Source: an uncultured Desulfobacterium sp.
GTDB taxonomy: Bacteria; Desulfobacterota; Desulfobacteria; Desulfobacterales; Desulfobacteraceae
DNA length: 17,484 nucleotides
Reading direction: 5' to 3'
NCBI GenBank assembly: GCA_937124525.1
Contig: CAKZLA010000590.1
Span: 1 to 17,484, forward strand
Below are positions 13,893 through 17,484 of this stretch, in pieces (positions within the stretch are counted from its first letter, which is position 1; every line of letters starts with the position of its first letter). The position numbers and the translations under genes were made by a program. The notes under the pieces are model-generated. The model searched no databases. It saw nothing but the letters and a program-made list of their open reading frames with translations, and was not told where the DNA came from.

Positions 13893-13971
13893 ATTGCCCC
13901 CTTTGTTGTTTAAAATTTTAAAGTGAATTTAAATCATTTCAATGGGGCTCATTCCCATTTTCCCGGCATCA

Positions 13972-15216
13972 TCATAGCATTCTATGGATCTGATTTCCAG
14001 GTAAATTGCTGTGAAATTCCTTTCCCGTGGCAGGGTATTGCGCTCCTGCGCTCCTGGTGGAGTCAGGTTCGTTTGGGCTGTAAATAGTAGAATCCTTTTT
14101 TTTGAGCAGGTGACCGATGATGATACCTCCGACAATGGCCGTGATGGGGGCCACCATCACAAGGCCGATGCTGCCCACAAGGGTTCGCATGATTTCCGCC
14201 GCCACGATTTTCATATTAAGCATCCGCATGAGGCTGGGCGCCTTAATTTTAAAAATCATTAACAGGGTAAGAAAGCCTCCGGAATAGGCCAGCAGAAGGG
14301 TGGTGGACATGGTGCCGATGACATGACGTCCCACGGTGAGCCCTGACTTAATCAGCTCCCTGGGGCAAATATCGGGTTTTTTCTGTTTGACCTCATCCAT
14401 GGAGGCTGCAATGTCCATGGCAATATCCATGGCTGCCCCGGACGCGCCAAGAACAACGGCGGAATAAAAGATCTGCTGTATGTCCAGATCATAATATCCG
14501 CTGAAAATCAAGGCATTGACATAGGGTTGGGTCATTCCAAAAAGGCCGATTTCCCGGCCAAAATACAGGGTGACCGCCAGGGTGACAAACAGGCCGCTAA
14601 TGGTGCCTATGAATGCGGTAATGCCTTTTGCATTGATCCCGGCAACCAGGAAAATAATAATGGCAGACAAGAGAATTATGGTACAGGTGGTGATGAAAAG
14701 GGGAGGCTGACCTTCCAGGATCTGTTGAATCAAAAATTCCCAGAGGATGAACACGGTGAATACAAAGGAAATCAAAGCTTTTACACCGATAACACCGGCA
14801 TACAGCAGCAGTGCCACCACAAAAAAACAAAAAAGAGAAAAAAGGGTATCCTGCCGGAAGAGATCCACAGCCTTGACCTGTTCAATGATATTGTTCTCCA
14901 AAATGACGGCAGCGATTATGATATCGTCTTTTTTAAAAAGGGTTTCAAGGTCTGTCTGACCGACCAAATTATTGACGGCCGAAACTGTTTTCCCTTTGAA
15001 CCGACCTTTCAGGAGCTTTATTTCCAATGCCTGAAACCCGATATGGGACAGGCCCGCAGATCGAACATCTGAATTATCCACCTTTAATACCCGGGCCTTG
15101 ACTTCCCTTGCATCCGGTGGGGTTGTGTTCTGGCCCGGCCAAAAGCCATAACCTGTGGCCATCCCGGCCAGGACGAGCAATAACAAAATAATGGGAACAT
15201 GTTTTTTGGGGTGCAT
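13972..15216 (-). CDS. YibE/F-like multi-pass membrane protein
   Basis: 414 residues. One N-terminal membrane anchor (about 8-26) is followed by a non-membrane domain of about 95 residues (VKARVLKVDNSD, ALEIKLLKGRFKGKTV, DIIIAAVILENN), resembling a small OB-like barrel, then about eight transmembrane segments from 125 to 385. This is the architecture of the YibE/F family, in which LLKGRFKG, GASGAAMDIAMDIAASM and GRHVIGTMSTTLLLAYSGG look characteristic. Its biochemical role is not established. The C-terminal 40 residues are polar. It lies just upstream of pstS in the same orientation, 79 bases apart and without a strong terminator, so it may be co-transcribed with pst. Transport or export linked to phosphate stress is only a guess. 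Confidence 0.82.
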   Translation of the reverse strand: MHPKKHVPIILLLLVLAGMATGYGFWPGQNTTPPDAREVKARVLKVDNSDVRSAGLSHIGFQALEIKLLKGRFKGKTVSAVNNLVGQTDLETLFKKDDIIIAAVILENNIIEQVKAVDLFRQDTLFSLFCFFVVALLLYAGVIGVKALISFVFTVFILWEFLIQQILEGQPPLFITTCTIILLSAIIIFLVAGINAKGITAFIGTISGLFVTLAVTLYFGREIGLFGMTQPYVNALIFSGYYDLDIQQIFYSAVVLGASGAAMDIAMDIAASMDEVKQKKPDICPRELIKSGLTVGRHVIGTMSTTLLLAYSGGFLTLLMIFKIKAPSLMRMLNMKIVAAEIMRTLVGSIGLVMVAPITAIVGGIIIGHLLKKKDSTIYSPNEPDSTRSAGAQYPATGKEFHSNLPGNQIHRML

Positions 15217-15240
15217 ATTGATATCCCGACGAACGGAGAA

Positions 15241-15270
15241 CGGCCTGTTCCATAATAGAACAGACCGTTT
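15241..15270 (-). promoter_or_regulatory. Inverted repeat upstream of the YibE/F-like gene
   Basis: CGGCCTGTTC (15241-15250) and GAACAGACCG (15258-15267) form a 10-bp inverted repeat with one mismatch around a 7-base spacer (CATAATA), 25 bases before the start codon. On the minus strand the centre reads TATTATG and could hold a -10 box, which would make this an operator across a promoter. On the plus strand it is followed by TTTGATTTTTT like a terminator, but nothing is transcribed into it from that side. The repeat is certain; its role is not. Confidence 0.4.
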
Positions 15271-15366
15271 GATTTTTTGGGCTTGGTCATAACGTCGGCC
15301 ATTTTGTGATGGGCTTTTATAGCAAAAATTAAATTTAGTTATTACAGATTTTTACGATGAATAAAA

Positions 15367-15398
15367 TTTTATTTCCCGTATATTTTATTTCCCGTATA
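15367..15398. repeat. Perfect 16-bp tandem duplication
   Basis: TTTTATTTCCCGTATA occurs twice back to back (15367-15382 and 15383-15398) without a mismatch. It lies between the alkaline phosphatase and YibE/F-like genes, about 150 bases before the latter. It may be a recent slippage event or a doubled protein-binding site. Confidence 0.85.
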
Positions 15399-15546
15399 GT
15401 GGCCCAGCTTATGATCAACCCCGATTTTTTTTGCTAAACGTTTCAACTTAAGCCCTGTCACAGGCTCAGGACTACGATATTGCATATTATTATCAAAAAA
15501 GCAGTTTTCGGACTTGTTTCTGCTTAAGCTTTTTTAAATCATCCAT
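15369..15546 (-). pseudogene. Possible frameshifted small ORF of unknown function
   Basis: From ATG at 15546 a frame encodes MDDLKKLKQKQVRKLLF and stops at a T-run (15495-15500). In the neighbouring frame the sequence goes on as DNNMQYRSPEPVTGLKLK, then RLAKKIGVDHKLGHYTGN and KIYGK, ending at 15369. Joined, they would make a basic protein of about 58 residues. The break falls in a homopolymer, where an indel or a sequencing error is likely. The second part has an ATG of its own at 15485 (38 codons) but no ribosome site. I do not recognise the family. It competes with the terminator reading of the same bases. Confidence 0.3.
15495..15525 (-). terminator. Possible terminator after the alkaline phosphatase gene
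   Basis: On the minus strand, AAGCAG (15525-15520) and CTGCTT (15504-15499) form a 6-bp stem with a 15-base loop, and the stem runs straight into TTTTTT (15500-15495). The position, about 45 bases after the phoA stop, is right for a rho-independent terminator. The stem is short and the loop large, and the same bases can be read as part of a small ORF. Confidence 0.35.
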
Positions 15547-15566
15547 CTCAGAAAGTTGAGTAAAAA

Positions 15567-17033
15567 TTATAAATTAAACCCCAGCAGGGCTGCCATGGAT
15601 TGTGCAATCTGGGTATTGTCTTTGAATCCTGAAAATCTTTCAGCGCCCATTCCCGTGGCAGACAGGGGAATCATGGTGGCGGTATGGATGGTGGTCGTCC
15701 AATTGATATTGGCGCGTTGTGATAAAAGATGGGCCGCCGTTAATGCAGCCGGATTTATTTTGTAATATCCTGCGGTTCCACCGGCATCGGCATAGTCCAT
15801 GGCTTTGTTGATCTGTGCTGTTTCGTTTTCGTTCAGATCGGTGAGGCCAAATTCATTTCCCAGAAAATTTAAATAGGCGGCCCTGTCCTTTTTATACTGT
15901 CCCGCACCATAGGCCAGGGTATCTTCCACAGAAACCTTGGTTGCCATAAGTGTGCTCAGGTCCAGCTTATATCCCATGGCATCCATACCAAGGCCCATGC
16001 CACCGGTTTCATGGTCGCCCACCACAAGGATCAGGGTCTCCTCTTTATGTTTCTGATAAAAATCCCAGGCTTCCCGGATGGCATCGTCAAAGGCAAGGAC
16101 GTCGTGGATCACACCCGTGGGATCATTGGCATGGGCCGCATGGTCAATTCTGCCGCCTTCCACCATGAGAAAAAATCCGTCAGGATCCTTTGACAAGACA
16201 TTGATCCCAGCCCTTGTCATAACGGCAAGGGATGGCACCTCTTTGTAGTGATTGGCCCGCTCAATCTCATAGGGCAGATGGGTATAAGTGAATGCGGCAA
16301 ATACCTTATCAACAGCGGAAAAATCCGTCTGGTTGAAGTGTTTTGCCCCTTTCATGCCAATGAAGGTCTGATACCCTTGTTTTTCAAAGTCCTGTACAAG
16401 ATTTTTATCGTCCTTTCGTTTGGATTTGATGGTCATTCCCACGGCATCCCCATTTTTTTCAACCATGTTCTGGGGAATAAAATGGCGAATACCTCCGCCG
16501 GCCAGGAAATCCACCCGGCTTGTCACAAATTCCTCTGCAATTTCGTTTTCATTGTTTCTGGATATGTTGTGGGCAACAAAGACTGCAGGTGTGGCATGGG
16601 TGAGTCGGGTGGTGGTGATGATACCCGTTGCAATGCCACGGTCAACGGCCTCTTCAATCAAGGTCTTTACATTTTTCCCGTTGATATCCTTTCCGATAAC
16701 CCCTTTGTTGGTTTTAACCCCCGAGGCCAGGGCTGTTCCGGCAGCCGCTGAATCCGTGATCAGGGTGTCGGCCGCGTAGGTGGTGTTCAGCCCCACCGTT
16801 TCAAAGGTGTTCATCAATAGTTTCCGGGAAGGGGTTTGGGTCTCCTCCTGCAGAAAAAATTCACTGAATTGTCTCTGGGAAGCGCCCAGACCATCACCGA
16901 TAAAATAAAATACATACTTGGGTTGGGCTGCCAGGGCTGGCAATGCAATAAAGAGTACCGCAAGGATCAGGCCTATGGTTTTTTGAATCTGTTTCATTTT
17001 CGATTTCTGTTTTGAAATATCTTGTGTCATCAT
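15567..17033 (-). CDS. phoA: Secreted PhoA-type alkaline phosphatase
   Basis: Phosphate monoester hydrolase, 488 residues, exported. Signal peptide: MKQIQKTIG then GLILAVLFIALPALAA, cleaved near residue 36. Active-site residues by comparison with E. coli PhoA: Asp47 (IGDG), nucleophile Ser95 in TDSAAAGTA, Thr148 in THATPA, Arg159, Glu292, Asp297 and His301 in VEGGRIDHAAHA, Asp340-His341 in VVGDHETGG, and His450 in TTIHTATMIP. Residues matching E. coli Asp153 and Lys328 are His146 and His298, as in mammalian and many environmental enzymes. The start at 17033 is chosen because AGGAGT lies 6 bases upstream; the internal Met13 just before the signal peptide has no ribosome site. It stands alone, with 350 bases to the next gene. 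Phosphate-starvation control is expected for the family, but no clear Pho box was found. Confidence 0.93.
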   Translation of the reverse strand: MMTQDISKQKSKMKQIQKTIGLILAVLFIALPALAAQPKYVFYFIGDGLGASQRQFSEFFLQEETQTPSRKLLMNTFETVGLNTTYAADTLITDSAAAGTALASGVKTNKGVIGKDINGKNVKTLIEEAVDRGIATGIITTTRLTHATPAVFVAHNISRNNENEIAEEFVTSRVDFLAGGGIRHFIPQNMVEKNGDAVGMTIKSKRKDDKNLVQDFEKQGYQTFIGMKGAKHFNQTDFSAVDKVFAAFTYTHLPYEIERANHYKEVPSLAVMTRAGINVLSKDPDGFFLMVEGGRIDHAAHANDPTGVIHDVLAFDDAIREAWDFYQKHKEETLILVVGDHETGGMGLGMDAMGYKLDLSTLMATKVSVEDTLAYGAGQYKKDRAAYLNFLGNEFGLTDLNENETAQINKAMDYADAGGTAGYYKINPAALTAAHLLSQRANINWTTTIHTATMIPLSATGMGAERFSGFKDNTQIAQSMAALLGFNL

Positions 17034-17202
17034 GTACTTACTCCTGAATTTAAAATTATTTTCTTTAAATTTGCAGGACTCTCTTAGAGTTCCCAGCCAC
17101 CATGTTGCTGGTTATGTTAACAGTCAAAAGTTAAATATTGATTTGATTTTGATGTTAATTTAATGATGGACCAGTTGGCGGGGAGCATTTATGATTCGGG
17201 TT
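17034..17202 (-). promoter_or_regulatory. AT-rich upstream and leader region of phoA
   Basis: No ORF. The part at 17110-17165 is very AT-rich and should contain the promoter, but I cannot single out a -35/-10 pair or a Pho box with confidence. A leader hairpin is present: ACTCT/AGAGT with a 3-base loop, extended by two G-C pairs past a bulged A (17076-17093). The ribosome site AGGAGT is at 17040-17045. Because this block follows the intron-like segment, the native phoA promoter probably lies entirely within it. Confidence 0.35.
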
Positions 17203-17484
17203 CTATGTGTACACAAAACTCATGGATACCCTTTCTCTATTTGATGTTCAGCCCTTCACCATGTCCGGGGCATTACCCCCGGCGTTGGGCTACTATAGCT
17301 TCTGCTGGTGGGCTGTCCTGCGGATAGTCGTCTCCTGCGTCGAGCCTGACTTATCACCCCACAAGTTACCCTGTAGGGCGCAATGAAGCTTTACTGTAGT
17401 GTGCTGTCCATTGTTTGTGTTTCCATAGAGGACTCATCACCGTCGACAACAGCCAGTGATGCCTGGACCTTGGTTCCCCGGTAG
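17203..17484 (-). mobile_element. 5' ribozyme remnant of a group II intron, extends past window edge
   Basis: On the minus strand the stretch around 17300-17246 (ATAGTAGCCCAACGCCGGGG, a GTAATG loop, CCCCGGACATGGTGAAGGGC, then TGAACATCA) closely matches, from memory, the conserved RNA segment that lies just before the reverse-transcriptase ORF in a common bacterial group II intron lineage. It includes a perfect CCGGGG/CCCCGG hairpin (17265-17270 with 17277-17282). An ATG follows at 17223 in the place where the intron protein should begin, but it stops after six codons (17203), and phoA begins 170 bases on. No reverse transcriptase, domain V or domain VI is present downstream, so the intron would be 3'-truncated. 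No coding frame is seen in these 282 bases. The call rests on recalled sequence similarity and structure, not a search. Confidence 0.5.

Noticed and set aside
13909..13922. AT-rich palindrome TTTAAAATTTTAAA before pstS as an operator
   Set aside because: Such palindromes arise easily in pure AT sequence, it has no repeat elsewhere, and it lies too close to the ribosome site to be told apart from an ordinary AT-rich leader.
13941..13959. AATGGG/CCCATT hairpin after the YibE/F-like gene as a terminator
   Set aside because: The stem is only 6 bp with three G-C pairs and no U-tract follows on the minus strand, so termination is not convincing.
15084..15302. A 72-codon minus-strand frame starting MADVMTKPKKSNGLFYYG ahead of the YibE/F-like gene
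   Set aside because: More than half overlaps the start of the YibE/F-like gene in another frame and the tail is low-complexity shadow sequence. The first 30 residues look protein-like but there is no clear ribosome site, so I could not support it as a gene.
1..17484. tRNA, rRNA, CRISPR array, replication origin or intact insertion sequence
   Set aside because: I saw no cloverleaf with a TTCGA arm, no regularly spaced repeats and no transposase or integrase frame in the window.

Overview
The window is a phosphorus-acquisition island. All its certain genes except one lie on the minus strand and belong to classical phosphate-stress families: alkaline phosphatase, the Pst phosphate transporter, a 2-aminoethylphosphonate (AEP) importer and phosphonoacetaldehyde hydrolase. 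The protein sequences and gene style (PHP-glycosyltransferase fusion, SPASM-type radical SAM protein, YibE/F-like membrane protein) suggest an anaerobic deltaproteobacterium, perhaps a sulfate reducer of the Desulfobacterales. That placement is inferred from the look of the proteins, not from a search.

Reading in the direction of transcription, from high to low coordinates: (1) 17484-17203 looks like the 5' ribozyme part of a group II intron with no reverse transcriptase after it. (2) 17033-15567 encodes a secreted PhoA-type alkaline phosphatase. It is followed by a 350-base gap holding a possible decayed small ORF, a perfect 16-bp tandem duplication and a hairpin. (3) 15216-10590 holds a YibE/F-like membrane protein and then pstS-pstC-pstA-pstB, whose genes overlap by 1 to 4 bases. 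phoU, phoB and phoR are not in the window. (4) 10507-9006 is an AT-rich segment bounded by inverted repeats. It holds the only plus-strand gene, a SEC-C zinc-motif protein. (5) 8803-1 runs as a minus-strand gene train: a possible tiny Cys-rich ORF, a PHP phosphoesterase-GT4 glycosyltransferase fusion, a radical SAM protein, then the AEP binding protein, ATPase, fused permease and phnX. The last gene runs off the left edge; phnW, its usual partner, would be expected beyond it.

How the genes would work together: PhoA releases phosphate from organic esters outside the cytoplasm and Pst imports it. The PhnS/PhnT/permease system imports AEP. After transamination (enzyme not seen here), PhnX splits phosphonoacetaldehyde to acetaldehyde and phosphate.

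The most interesting proposal is that the PHP-GT4 fusion and its coupled radical SAM partner remodel the membrane under phosphate limitation, replacing phospholipid by glycolipid. This is inference from domain content and neighbourhood. Two other points deserve a second look: the SEC-C gene enclosed by split inverted repeats, and the two stem-loops between the binding-protein and ATPase genes of the phosphonate importer.
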